A stretch of 11,145 nt of DNA from Pseudomonadota bacterium (GCA_023425455.1 JAFACP010000225.1:1-11145); one strand, 5' to 3'; positions 1-7,387 are shown, counted from the first letter of the stretch. Notes: generated by a model from the letters alone, not told the origin. Made by a program: numbers and translations.

Positions 1-792
1 TGGCGCACCGTGGGAGTCGTGAGTACCGGCTTTGTTTGGCGAACCGAAGCCAATGATGGTTTTGCACATCAACAGGGACGGTTTGTCAGTCACCGCACGC
101 GCTTCTTCTACTGCACGTTTAATCGAGTCAGCATCGTGACCATCAACGCCACGTACAACGTGCCAGCCGTAGGCTTCGAAACGTTTGGCGGTGTCATCGG
201 TGAACCAGCCTTCAACGTGACCGTCGATGGAAATGCCGTTGTCGTCATAGAACGCAACCAGCTTGCCCAGCTTCAGGGTACCGGCCAGGGAGCACACTTC
301 GTGTGAAATGCCTTCCATCATGCAGCCATCGCCCATGAACGCGTAGGTGAAGTGGTCGACGATATCGTGGCCAGGACGGTTGAACTGCGCCGCCAGCGTT
401 TTTTCGGCGATCGCCATGCCTACCGCATTAGCAATACCCTGTCCCAGCGGGCCGGTGGTGGTTTCAACGCCGGCGGTGTAACCCACTTCCGGGTGGCCCG
501 GGGTTTTGGAGTGCAGCTGGCGGAAGTTTTTCAGCTCGTCGATTGGCAGATCGTAGCCCGTGAGATGCAGCAGGCTATAGATCAGCATTGAGCCGTGGCC
601 GTTAGACAGTACGAAACGGTCACGGTCAGCCCATGCCGGATTCTGCGGGTTGTGGTTCAGGAAATCACGCCACAGGACTTCGGCAATATCAGCCATCCCC
701 ATAGGGGCGCCCGGGTGGCCGGATTTGGCTTTCTGTACTGCGTCCATGCTCAGCGCACGAATAGCATTAGCAAGCTCTTTACGTGAGGACAT
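1..792 (-). CDS. tktA: Transketolase, N-terminal part (runs off left edge)
   Basis: Transketolase is a cytosolic ThDP- and divalent-cation-dependent enzyme of the non-oxidative pentose phosphate pathway that moves two-carbon ketol units between sugar phosphates. The reverse strand encodes 264 residues starting [20 protein letters not shown], out of about 663 in the E. coli protein; the rest lies beyond base 1. Residues known to bind ThDP or substrate in this family are all visible: His26 (SGHPGAP), His66 (NGHGSM), His100 (TPGHPE), the GDG motif at 154-156 with Asp155, Asn185 and His261. The ATG at 792-790 is preceded by GGAG at a normal distance. It diverges from loiP, the same arrangement as in E. 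coli. The close match to E. coli TktA and the loiP neighbour favour tktA over its paralogue tktB. Nothing looks damaged. Confidence 0.97.
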   Translation of the reverse strand, partial: MSSRKELANAIRALSMDAVQKAKSGHPGAPMGMADIAEVLWRDFLNHNPQNPAWADRDRFVLSNGHGSMLIYSLLHLTGYDLPIDELKNFRQLHSKTPGHPEVGYTAGVETTTGPLGQGIANAVGMAIAEKTLAAQFNRPGHDIVDHFTYAFMGDGCMMEGISHEVCSLAGTLKLGKLVAFYDDNGISIDGHVEGWFTDDTAKRFEAYGWHVVRGVDGHDADSIKRAVEEARAVTDKPSLLMCKTIIGFGSPNKAGTHDSHGAP

Positions 793-871
793 TTTAACTC
801 CAGATCGGACTGTTAAAGGCCATGCCCTTGACGACAGCGCGTTTTGGGCTACGCCGGAAAAAAGTGCCAAC

Positions 872-900
872 AATGTAACCCAAGCGGCTGGGCATGTACA
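872..900 (-). promoter_or_regulatory. Candidate sigma-70 promoter for tktA
   Basis: Reading the reverse strand, TGTACA (900-895) and TACATT (877-872) are separated by 17 bp, each matching 4 of 6 consensus positions. This would start transcription near 865 and give a leader of roughly 70 nt before tktA. The -35 lies inside the 10-bp palindrome CATGTACATG (893-902). This is inference from sequence only; other starts in the 271-bp divergent region are possible. Confidence 0.35.
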
Positions 901-985
901 TGGACCATTCTTTTGCAGCTTAAGAAATCTCTGGATCACGCTCGCATGTTGCGCAATCCTCTCGCCCGCCCCGGTTTATATTCCT

Positions 986-991
986 TATACT
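986..991 (+). promoter_or_regulatory. Weak -10-like hexamer ahead of loiP
   Basis: TATACT matches 5 of 6 positions of the sigma-70 -10 consensus and would start transcription near 998, about 65 nt before loiP. No good -35 lies 16-18 bp upstream, where the sequence is GC-rich, so an activator or another sigma factor could be involved. I did not find a convincing sigma-32 or sigma-E element. Confidence 0.2.
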
Positions 992-1024
992 TAGCCCGAA
1001 ACCGGCTTCGCTGGCGGTGAACAT

Positions 1025-1042
1025 TTCAGATTTATTCAGATT
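1025..1042 (+). repeat. 8-bp direct repeat in loiP leader
   Basis: TTCAGATT occurs at 1025-1032 and again at 1035-1042, a 10-bp period or about one helical turn. It lies just before the loiP ribosome binding site (GGAAG, 1052-1056). A tandem site for a response regulator is possible but not shown; it may be chance. Confidence 0.35.
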
Positions 1043-1063
1043 AACGAGTACGGAAGCAATCTC

Positions 1064-1822
1064 ATGAAAATGCGTGCAATAGTGCTGGCCCTCGGTACAA
1101 CGCTCCTGCTGAGCGGCTGTCAGACAATGGATTCAAACGGCCTGCTGACCTCCGGTGCCGAAGCGTTTCAGGCTTATTCACTGAGCGATGCCCAGGTCAA
1201 AACCCTGAGCGATCAGGCCTGTAAAGAGATGGATGCCAAAGCGACCATCGCGCCGGCCAGCAGTAACTACACGCAGCGTCTGAACAAAATTGCCTCCGCA
1301 CTGGGCGATAACATCAACGGCCAGCCGGTAAACTACAAAGTCTACGTCGCAAAAGATGTCAACGCCTTCGCGATGGCCAACGGCTGTATTCGCGTCTACA
1401 GCGGGCTGATGGACATGATGACCGATAACGAAGTCGAAGCGGTGATTGGCCACGAGATGGGCCACGTTGCGCTTGGCCACGTCAAGAAAGGGATGCAGGT
1501 GGCGCTTGGGACCAACGCGATTCGCGCGGCAGCGGCGTCAGCGGGCGGTATCGTCGGCAGTTTGTCACAGTCGCAGATCGGCGATATGGGTGAAAAACTG
1601 GTCAATTCGCAGTTCTCCCAGCGCCAGGAATCTGAGGCGGATGACTACTCCTACGATCTGTTGCGCAAACGCGGTATTAATCCGGCGGGTTTAGCCACCA
1701 GCTTTGAAAAGCTGGCCAAACTGGAGGCTGGCCGCCAAAGCTCGATGTTTGACGATCACCCGGCCTCAGAAGCCCGTGCTCAGCATATTCGTGACCGCAT
1801 GGCCGCTGACGGAATTAAATAA
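1064..1822 (+). CDS. loiP: LoiP, outer-membrane M48 metalloprotease lipoprotein
   Basis: LoiP (formerly YggG) is a zinc endopeptidase of family M48 attached to the outer membrane from the periplasmic side. In E. coli it is linked to low osmolarity and to the related protease BepA (YfgC). The 252-residue product has the same length as the E. coli protein and reads nearly identically. Visible features are a lipoprotein signal peptide with lipobox LSGC and lipidation at Cys19; Gln at position +2, so no inner-membrane retention signal; the zinc motif HEMGH at 130-134; and the third ligand Glu191 in EADD. The C-terminal DDHPASEARAQ segment is typical of the family. The ATG at 1064 has GGAAG at 1052-1056. 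It is divergent from tktA and followed at once by a terminator, so it is probably transcribed alone. No defects are seen. Confidence 0.96.
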   Translation: MKMRAIVLALGTTLLLSGCQTMDSNGLLTSGAEAFQAYSLSDAQVKTLSDQACKEMDAKATIAPASSNYTQRLNKIASALGDNINGQPVNYKVYVAKDVNAFAMANGCIRVYSGLMDMMTDNEVEAVIGHEMGHVALGHVKKGMQVALGTNAIRAAAASAGGIVGSLSQSQIGDMGEKLVNSQFSQRQESEADDYSYDLLRKRGINPAGLATSFEKLAKLEAGRQSSMFDDHPASEARAQHIRDRMAADGIK

Positions 1823-1830
1823 ACAGCACC

Positions 1831-1854
1831 GGAGGCAATATTGCCTCCTTTTTT
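1831..1854 (+). terminator. Rho-independent terminator of loiP
   Basis: GGAGGCAATATTGCCTCC (1831-1848) is a perfect 18-bp palindrome and is followed by six T residues (1849-1854). It starts 8 bp after the loiP stop codon. The position and U-tract make a forward terminator the clear reading. Confidence 0.92.
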
Positions 1855-1866
1855 ATCGCACAGAGT

Positions 1867-1895
1867 GTTAATTAAAGCGCACGAATCGTTAATTA
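1867..1895 (+). repeat. GTTAATTA direct repeat, 21-bp period
   Basis: GTTAATTA is found at 1867-1874 and 1888-1895, two helical turns apart and on the same face of the DNA. It could be a pair of regulator sites or simply follow from the AT-rich composition. Confidence 0.3.
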
Positions 1896-2005
1896 TTCTA
1901 TTTACGGCATTCAGGGTTTTATTCGATATCTATTTTTGCGAAAGCGTAATGTTTTTTATTTTATATTTACAGCCGCTTTTCTCTCTTTCAGATTCGCGTC
2001 TGCCA

Positions 2006-2020
2006 ACATATACAATATGT
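2006..2020. promoter_or_regulatory. Dyad ACATA-N5-TATGT, possible operator
   Basis: A 15-bp inverted repeat with perfect 5-bp arms and a 5-bp centre (TACAA) lies about 145 bp before the porin start. The form suits a dimeric regulator such as a LysR-type protein, but no regulator gene is in view to pair with it. Confidence 0.25.
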
Positions 2021-2080
2021 CTACCCCTCTGCGCGCAAGGCCTTAGCCGATGCCGCCTCGCCGGAAACATCCCGCCACAT

Positions 2081-2096
2081 AATGATTGCAATCATT
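2081..2096. promoter_or_regulatory. Perfect 16-bp palindrome with FNR-like core
   Basis: AATGATTGCAATCATT equals its own reverse complement. Its core TGAT-N4-ATCA (2083-2094) matches the FNR consensus TTGAT-N4-ATCAA except for the outermost base of each arm. The centre at 2088.5 lies about 61-62 bp before a start site predicted from the TATTAT hexamer at 2139-2144, the classical class I activator distance. Fur was considered because of the AATGAT/ATCATT arms, but those arms are 1 bp apart in a Fur box and 4 bp apart here. Another regulator remains possible. Confidence 0.45.
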
Positions 2097-2138
2097 TACC
2101 ATTCAGGTAACTATCCATCACGCAGCAACACAATTTGA

Positions 2139-2144
2139 TATTAT
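2139..2144 (+). promoter_or_regulatory. Candidate -10 of porin promoter
   Basis: TATTAT matches 5 of 6 positions of the -10 consensus. At 17 bp upstream the sequence CATCAC is a poor -35, which suits a promoter that needs an activator. Transcription would start near 2150 and leave a short leader of about 15 nt containing AGAGAAG (2151-2157). Confidence 0.3.
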
Positions 2145-2165
2145 CCAGAAAGAGAAGTTCCCTTC

Positions 2166-3434
2166 GTGAAAAAAGAATTATCGTTAATCGCTTTAAGTTT
2201 ATTCGCCGCATTACCCGCTTTTGCAAGCCAGCAATCTGACAGCCAGGGTTTTATTGACGACAGCCATTTAAATCTGTTTTTACGCAACGCCTATATAAGC
2301 CGTGACTACCATCAGGGCCAGCAGGATAAGGCCGAGTGGGGACAGGGCATTATCGCCACCTTCACCTCCGGCTATACCGAAGGCGTGGTTGGTTTTGGCG
2401 TGGACGGTATCGCGCAGTATGGCGTGCGTCTGGACGGCGGCCGCGGCAAGAGCGGCGCCGGTGGCATCGACTTCTTTAAGCAGGAAGACGATGGCCGCGC
2501 GAAATCCGACCTCGCGAAGTTTGGCGCAACGGCCAAAATGCGCCTCTCCAACACCGTACTGAGTTACGGCAACCAGCGCCCTGAGCTGCCCATTGTCAAT
2601 GCTGACAGCTCCCGTCTGCTGTTCGAAAGCTATACCGGCACCCTGTTGACCTCAAAAGAGATTGACGGTCTGGAAATCAACGCCGGGTACTTCACCGACG
2701 AGCAACGCAAAAGTGACGACCGCCACGACAGCGGCCTGAAAAGCCTCAGCTTCGGTGGCGCAAGCTACCAGCTCAACGATCGGCTGAGCGGCGCCCTGTA
2801 TGCGTCACACGTTGAAGAGGTTCTGAACAAGCAGTATCTCGGTCTCAATTTCAAACAGCCGTTCAGCACCGGACAACAGCTGGTACTGGATTTCAACGGT
2901 TATAACTCCCGGCTTGACCAGGGCTACGCCGACAGCCTCGATACCGGGCGCAGCAACAGCATCTGGAGCATGGCCGCGAGCTACATCCTGGATGTTCATA
3001 CCTTTAAAGTGGCCTATCAGCAGAGCAGCGGCAGCACCGGTTATCACTACGGGAGCTATCGCGATCGGGGTGGCGTTGGCGACGGCGGGAACACCATCTG
3101 GCTGGCCAACTCCTACTGGTCGGATTTTAACGGTGAAGATGAGCGCTCATGGCAAGCCTCTTACGCGCTGGACTTCAGCGGCCTCGGTCTGCCGGGTCTG
3201 AGCTGGACCACCGCTTACGTGCGCGGCGACAACATCAGGACTGCTGAAACCAGCAACGGCAAGGAGCATGAATGGTTTAACCAGATCCAGTACCAGGTGC
3301 AGGATGGCCCGGCGAAAGATCTGAAGCTGAAATTACGCTATTCGGTACTGCGTGTTTCCGCGAACGCCAGCGACTACAATGTCGGTGGCGACGAGATCCG
3401 CGCCTACGTGGAATATCCGTTTAACGTCTTCTGA
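2166..3434 (+). CDS. OprD-family outer-membrane porin
   Basis: This is a predicted beta-barrel porin of the OprD family, whose members let small substrates such as basic amino acids or aromatic and organic acids cross the outer membrane. The 422-residue precursor has a clear signal peptide (hydrophobic residues 5-19, likely cleavage after AFA at position 20). The early FIDDSHLNLFLRNAYISRDY segment followed by EWGQG is typical of OprD proteins. Many alternating aromatic strands follow, and the C-terminal residue is Phe (YPFNVF), as barrel-assembly recognition requires. E. coli ChiP is a longer family member; at this length the protein resembles the Pseudomonas OpdK/BenF/PhaK type in size. The start is GTG at 2166, with AGAGAAG at 2151-2157, and gives an intact signal peptide. 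It converges with the catabolic operon, so an uptake role for the same substrate is likely but inferred. Confidence 0.9.
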   Translation: MKKELSLIALSLFAALPAFASQQSDSQGFIDDSHLNLFLRNAYISRDYHQGQQDKAEWGQGIIATFTSGYTEGVVGFGVDGIAQYGVRLDGGRGKSGAGGIDFFKQEDDGRAKSDLAKFGATAKMRLSNTVLSYGNQRPELPIVNADSSRLLFESYTGTLLTSKEIDGLEINAGYFTDEQRKSDDRHDSGLKSLSFGGASYQLNDRLSGALYASHVEEVLNKQYLGLNFKQPFSTGQQLVLDFNGYNSRLDQGYADSLDTGRSNSIWSMAASYILDVHTFKVAYQQSSGSTGYHYGSYRDRGGVGDGGNTIWLANSYWSDFNGEDERSWQASYALDFSGLGLPGLSWTTAYVRGDNIRTAETSNGKEHEWFNQIQYQVQDGPAKDLKLKLRYSVLRVSANASDYNVGGDEIRAYVEYPFNVF

Positions 3435-3437
3435 TGT

Positions 3438-3470
3438 AAAAAGCCGGGTGGCGCTTTCGCCTTGCCCGGC
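3438..3470 (-). terminator. Reverse-strand terminator formed by the REP hairpin
   Basis: Read on the reverse strand, the hairpin has a 6-bp outer stem (GCCGGG/CCCGGC), a small internal loop, a 4-bp inner stem (GGCG/CGCC) and an AAAG loop. It is followed by five T residues, complementary to A at 3438-3442. It sits 13 bp after the last stop codon of the reverse-strand operon. There is no T-run on the forward side, so it should end the operon better than the porin transcript. Confidence 0.7.
3443..3470. repeat. REP (repetitive extragenic palindromic) element
   Basis: This 28-bp imperfect palindrome begins GCCGGGTGGCG and ends GCCCGGC, the pattern of enterobacterial REP units. Like most REPs it lies in the gap between two convergent genes. 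Only one copy occurs in the window. Known roles of REPs are mRNA 3'-end protection, attenuation and binding of gyrase or IHF when clustered. Confidence 0.7.
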
Positions 3471-3482
3471 AATAACCTCGCG

Positions 3483-5123
3483 TCAGTACAGGGTCTTCTG
3501 CGGTGGCCCGGCAAACGTCAGCGCACCTGTCTGCCCCATCCGTACCTCCACCACCGACGGCCCCGGCATGGAAAGTGCCTCAGTCATGACGGCCTCAAAA
3601 TCGTCCACCCGCTCCACGCTCCACGCCTGGATGCCGATGGCCTGCGCCAGCAGGGTGAAGTCCGGCGTGTGCAGCGCGTTATAATACTGACGCCCGCCGA
3701 AATACTTATCCTGAATACCGCGCATCACCCCGTAGCCGCCGTCGTTCATCACCAGCAGCGTCACGTTAGCTTTCTCCTGAGCAAGCGTCGCAAGTTCGCC
3801 CAGATTCAGGCTCAGGCCGCCGTCGCCCACCAGCCCCACCACCTTACGCTGCGGATTCGCCAGTGCTGTACCAATCGCCATCGGCAGGCCCATGCCAATC
3901 GCCCCCGCCAGAGAGTGAATGTTCATCAGCGGGCCGTTGGCACGGAACAGGCGGCTACCCCACAGGCTGCCGGAGACGGTGATATCACGCACCAGCAGGC
4001 CATTTTCCGGCAGCGCTTTCTCGATGGCGTCGTTAAGCCTGGCATAGGCGCCACACTGCTCGCGCAGCCCCTGCACCGCTTTCGCAACCGCCTCCTGCAG
4101 CTGGGCATCCCATTGCGGATTGCCCCATTCGCGGCCCTCTGCTTTCTCCGCCAGCGCACTCAGCAGCGCAGCGCAGTCGGTAATCAGGGTGTTATCCATC
4201 AGATAATTACGGCTCGCCGCTGCCGGGTCGATATCAATCTGTACGCGCGGATGCGGCAGCGCCAGCGTCCAGGATCGGGTTTCATTGCTGCGCAGGCGTG
4301 AACCCGCCACCAGCGTAAAATCACACCGGGCGATAAGCGCCTCGACCGACGGCGAATTATGGAACGCCCGCAGGCTGGCGCGATGGCTGTCCGGCAGCAC
4401 GCCGCGCGCGTGGGTGCTGGAAATCACGGTGATCCCCGCATCCGCCAGTTTTCTCACGGCTTCAGCGCTCCCGAGCGCGCCGCCGCCCAGCCACAGCAGC
4501 GGCTGTTTCGCCTGCTTAAGCTGCGCCCACAGCGCATCGACGACCGTGGCGTCAACGCCTGCAACCGAAGCCGGTTTCACCGGCGCCGTCACCAGCGACA
4601 GCGGAATTTTCGTCCCCTGAATATCAATCGGGATTTCAACCGAGACCGGCCCGCACGGCGGCGTCTGCGCCTCCTGAATGGCTTTATGCAGGATAGCCAC
4701 CGCCTGGCTGGCATTGCTGATGCGGTACGCCCGCTTCGAGCTGGCCTTCAGGAAGGTGAGCTGGTCGCGGGTTTCATGGATAAACCCGGTGTCGGCATCA
4801 AGCCACGCTTTCTCCACCTGCCCGGTCAGGTGCAGCAGCGGCGTATTCGCATTCAGTGCCTCCACCAGCGCACCGACCGCATTGCCCGCCCCCGCGCCGG
4901 TGCTGGTCAGCGCCACGCCGAGGCCGGAAAAACGCCCGTGAGCGTCGGCCATGGTGACGGAGCCCGCTTCGCCGCGCGCGGGTATAAAGCGGATGTTGCC
5001 GCGCTGGCCCACGGCGTCGGCGATCGGCAGGTTGTGGATGGAGATGACGCCATAGATGGCCTCAACCTGATACTGCTCCAGCGTTCTGGCGATGGCGTCG
5101 CCGACGGTTATCATTTCGCTCAT
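3483..5123 (-). CDS. ThDP-dependent decarboxylase-like enzyme (acetolactate synthase / benzoylformate decarboxylase superfamily)
   Basis: The product has 546 residues and the three-domain build of the POX/ALS/BFD superfamily of thiamine-diphosphate enzymes. The N-terminal Pyr domain carries the cofactor-activating Glu52 in ARGEAGS. A central domain (about 190-330) follows, and the C-terminal PP domain has GDGG at 433-436 and ends its metal-binding motif as MNDGGYG (459-465). Asp461 stands where benzoylformate decarboxylase has the second Asn of NN. The usual PG of the early active-site loop reads IS (YGVISIHNLP, 24-33). The likely reaction is decarboxylation of a 2-oxo acid to an aldehyde, fitting the aldehyde dehydrogenase encoded 14 bp upstream, but carboligation cannot be excluded. 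It is the last gene of the operon; AAAGGGTGAG precedes the ATG at 5123. No catalytic-subunit partner such as ilvN is present, which argues against a biosynthetic acetolactate synthase. Confidence 0.88.
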   Translation of the reverse strand: MSEMITVGDAIARTLEQYQVEAIYGVISIHNLPIADAVGQRGNIRFIPARGEAGSVTMADAHGRFSGLGVALTSTGAGAGNAVGALVEALNANTPLLHLTGQVEKAWLDADTGFIHETRDQLTFLKASSKRAYRISNASQAVAILHKAIQEAQTPPCGPVSVEIPIDIQGTKIPLSLVTAPVKPASVAGVDATVVDALWAQLKQAKQPLLWLGGGALGSAEAVRKLADAGITVISSTHARGVLPDSHRASLRAFHNSPSVEALIARCDFTLVAGSRLRSNETRSWTLALPHPRVQIDIDPAAASRNYLMDNTLITDCAALLSALAEKAEGREWGNPQWDAQLQEAVAKAVQGLREQCGAYARLNDAIEKALPENGLLVRDITVSGSLWGSRLFRANGPLMNIHSLAGAIGMGLPMAIGTALANPQRKVVGLVGDGGLSLNLGELATLAQEKANVTLLVMNDGGYGVMRGIQDKYFGGRQYYNALHTPDFTLLAQAIGIQAWSVERVDDFEAVMTEALSMPGPSVVEVRMGQTGALTFAGPPQKTLY

Positions 5124-5137
5124 TGCTCACCCTTTTC

Positions 5138-6607
5138 TCAGTCACACCAGTGGTTGACGCTGTTACCCGTCGCCAGATAAATGCTCTTTTGCTGCATCCA
5201 GGCCTTCAGCCCCTGAATACCCTTTTCGCGGCCCAGACCGCTCTCTTTAACGCCCCCGAAGGGGGCCGAAATGGCAAACACTTTGTAGGTGTTGATCCAC
5301 ACCGTGCCCGCTTCCAGCTGCTCGCTCAGGCGCAGGGCACGTCCGCTATCGCGCGTCCAGATCCCGGCCGCCAGGCCGTACACCGAGTCGTTTGCTTCAC
5401 GGATAAGCGTGGCGTCATCGCCAAACGGCATCGCTACCAGCACCGGGCCGAAGATCTCCTCCTGGCAGGTCCGCGCGCTGTTGCTGAGCCCTTCAACAAT
5501 CGTGGGCAGGAAGAAGCTGCCGTTTGTCAGTTGTGGATCGGCAGGGATCGCCCCGCCGCACAGCACCCGGCCACCTTCACGCTTCGCCAGCGCGACATAG
5601 TCCTGCACGCTCTGGCGATGCCTGTCGTTGATAAGCGGCCCGACATGGGTGCCGTCGGTAAACGGATGCCCGACGCGCAAAGCGCGGGTTAGCTCCAGCA
5701 GCCGTGCCATCAGCGGCGCGTAAATGCTCTGGTGGATAAACAGTCGCGAACCGGCGATACACGCCTGCCCCGCCGAGCTGAAAATGCCGTAGCAGATCCC
5801 GCGCGCGGCCTGCTCAATATCCGCATCCTCCAGCACGATGGTTGGCGATTTGCCGCCCAGCTCCAGCGAGGCCGGGATCAGCTTTTCCGCCGCCACGTGC
5901 GCCAGATGGCGTCCGGTGGTGGTCCCGCCGGTAAAGGAAATTTTCCGCACGCGAGGGTGGCGCGCCAGCGCATCGCCAATCACCGAGCCTTTGCCCGGCA
6001 GCACGCTCAGCAGCCCGGCAGGCAGCCCGGCCTGCTCAAAAATACGCGCCAGCTCCAGCGCCATCAGCGGCGTGGCTTCGGCCGGCTTGAGGATCACCGC
6101 GTTACCGGCGGCAATCGCCGGGGCGACTTTTTGCATTTCGCTGGCAATCGGGGAGTTCCACGGCGTGATGGCCGCCACCACGCCGAGCGGCTCATAGCGG
6201 CTCAGGGTCAGCAGATCAGGCTGGCGCGGCGTCGGCAGCTCGCCTTCCAGCAGCTCGCAGGCGGCGGCAAAGTAGCGCGCCGTTCCCGCCGCGCTCATCA
6301 CCAGCCCGCGCGCTTCCGCCAGCGGCTTGCCGTTATCGCGGCTCTGCATCTGCGCCAGCTCGTCCACGCGGGACTCAATCAGATCGGCAACCTTATGCAG
6401 GATCTTCGCGCGGACGTGCGGCAGGCTGCCGCGCCACGCGGGGTCGCGCCACGCGCGCTCTCCGGCGTCAATCGCCTCCTGCAGATCGTCCAGGCTTGCC
6501 GAATGCAACGTGGCGTTGAGCGAACCGTCCGCCGGGAAGTGGCTCTGCATCGGGTTACCGCCGCCGTGTCGCCACTGGCCGCCAATACATATCTTTAGCG
6601 CTTCCAT
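5138..6607 (-). CDS. NAD(P)-dependent aldehyde dehydrogenase
   Basis: This is a complete aldehyde dehydrogenase of 489 residues, normal for the family, which oxidises an aldehyde to a carboxylic acid in the cytosol. All key residues are visible: Asn151 in TPWNSP, Lys174 in LKPAEATP, the cofactor-domain FTGGTTTG (225-232), general base Glu249 in LELGGKSP, nucleophile Cys283 in GQACIAGSR, and Glu384 in EEIFGP. Because Glu249 is present, a free acid rather than an acyl-CoA is the expected product. The CoA-acylating methylmalonate-semialdehyde type lacks this base. The substrate is probably the aldehyde made by the ThDP enzyme encoded immediately downstream. The ATG at 6607 is 9 bp beyond the stop of the preceding gene, and its GAGGAG overlaps that stop codon, pointing to coupled translation. 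Among known groups it resembles betaine-aldehyde or hydroxymuconic-semialdehyde dehydrogenases, but specificity cannot be assigned. Confidence 0.93.
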   Translation of the reverse strand: MEALKICIGGQWRHGGGNPMQSHFPADGSLNATLHSASLDDLQEAIDAGERAWRDPAWRGSLPHVRAKILHKVADLIESRVDELAQMQSRDNGKPLAEARGLVMSAAGTARYFAAACELLEGELPTPRQPDLLTLSRYEPLGVVAAITPWNSPIASEMQKVAPAIAAGNAVILKPAEATPLMALELARIFEQAGLPAGLLSVLPGKGSVIGDALARHPRVRKISFTGGTTTGRHLAHVAAEKLIPASLELGGKSPTIVLEDADIEQAARGICYGIFSSAGQACIAGSRLFIHQSIYAPLMARLLELTRALRVGHPFTDGTHVGPLINDRHRQSVQDYVALAKREGGRVLCGGAIPADPQLTNGSFFLPTIVEGLSNSARTCQEEIFGPVLVAMPFGDDATLIREANDSVYGLAAGIWTRDSGRALRLSEQLEAGTVWINTYKVFAISAPFGGVKESGLGREKGIQGLKAWMQQKSIYLATGNSVNHWCD

Positions 6608-6616
6608 GGTGGCTCC

Positions 6617-7387
6617 TCAGCGTTGCGCCAGTTCACGGCAGGCGCGTACCGCGCTGAGAGCCGCCAGGGTGGAGGTTTTCGGGTTGCTGGCCAGCGGCAG
6701 GCCGCTCAGCACCAGGTGGAACTCACCGAACACGCCTTCAGCGTGCAGCGTGTGGGTATTGCGTGTTGTTGCCGGGTCGACCACCAGCTGTACGCGGGTC
6801 TCATCCAGGCCAATCCCGCCGAGCGCCACGGTCGCCGCCACGTTGGCGTTGGCCGGGAACAATCGCGCCGCCTCGCGGGCGCTGCCTTCAAAAAAGACCT
6901 GTGCAACTGACACTGAATTAAGATCGATAAGCTGCTCGGCGTGGCTGCCGCGCCAGCTGGCCGGGCTTTTGCGCGACTGGTAGGTAACACGCTCCAGCCC
7001 GCCCTCTTTTGCCGCCGCCAGCCCGTCGATTCCCGCCACCGCCCCGGAGAGCAGCGTCAGTTTGCCGCCCGCACTGAGCAGGCGCTGCTCCAGCGCGCTG
7101 TCCGCCAGCGCGCCGGTGGAGATCGCCGCCAGATGCCAGCCACGGCGCAGGATCTCTTCGCCAAACTGCGCCACCGCCTGCTGGCTGGCGCACTCCAGCA
7201 CCAGATCGGGCGTTTCCGCGCAGTCCAGCGGCGAGTTCAGGGCCGCCACCGCACCGCCAAATTGCTGGCGAATCGCAGGGTGGTGCGGTTCGCGCGCCAC
7301 AATCCAGCCGATAGCCACGCCGGCGGGCAGACGCGCAATCACCGCCTGCGCCATGGCGCCAAAACCAATTAACATGATCTTTTTCAT
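6617..7387 (-). CDS. L-aspartate dehydrogenase family protein
   Basis: The product has 256 residues and the layout of the NAD(P)-dependent aspartate dehydrogenase family. It has an N-terminal Rossmann domain with IGFGAMA (7-13), the conserved FPANANVAATVAL stretch (177-189), the RNTH motif with the presumed catalytic His212, and SNPKTS near the C-terminus (234-239). Family enzymes deaminate L-aspartate reversibly to iminoaspartate or oxaloacetate plus ammonia; some feed NAD biosynthesis in organisms that lack NadB. Enterobacteria normally use NadB, and this gene lies among catabolic genes, so degradation of an amino-acid-like intermediate is more likely than NAD synthesis. The actual amino donor is unknown. 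The start at 7387 lies 9 bp after the SDR stop, with the ribosome binding site AAGGACAG overlapping that stop. From memory, Pseudomonas aeruginosa keeps an aspartate dehydrogenase gene (PA3505) in a comparable neighbourhood. Confidence 0.87.
   Translation of the reverse strand: MKKIMLIGFGAMAQAVIARLPAGVAIGWIVAREPHHPAIRQQFGGAVAALNSPLDCAETPDLVLECASQQAVAQFGEEILRRGWHLAAISTGALADSALEQRLLSAGGKLTLLSGAVAGIDGLAAAKEGGLERVTYQSRKSPASWRGSHAEQLIDLNSVSVAQVFFEGSAREAARLFPANANVAATVALGGIGLDETRVQLVVDPATTRNTHTLHAEGVFGEFHLVLSGLPLASNPKTSTLAALSAVRACRELAQR

Larger units (their letters stand above)
1855..2165. other. AT-rich intergenic control region between loiP and porin
   Basis: This stretch of 311 bases holds no credible gene. 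An open frame crossing it starts with TTG inside the loiP terminator, has no ribosome binding site and resembles no family I know. The first 130 bases are strikingly AT-rich against GC-rich neighbours. The region contains a spaced direct repeat, two dyads and a possible -10 hexamer, listed separately. It most likely carries the porin promoter and its operators. AT-rich sequence ahead of an accessory gene is also a usual H-NS target, which is inference here. Confidence 0.6.

Noticed and set aside
2081..2096. Fur box ahead of the porin
   Set aside because: The arms AATGAT/ATCATT recall Fur, but they are separated by 4 bp instead of 1, and nothing nearby concerns iron uptake.
1841..2110. Forward open frame of 89 codons between loiP and the porin
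   Set aside because: It starts at a TTG inside the loiP terminator, lacks a ribosome binding site and has no recognisable domain.
3462..4301. Forward-strand open frame of 279 codons starting in the REP element
   Set aside because: It is antisense to the ThDP enzyme gene, has a composition typical of a shadow frame and no ribosome binding site tied to a promoter.
6617..7387. Aspartate dehydrogenase acting in NAD biosynthesis (nadX role)
   Set aside because: No quinolinate synthase or other NAD gene is adjacent, and all neighbours are catabolic, so this role is unlikely, though the enzyme family is the same.
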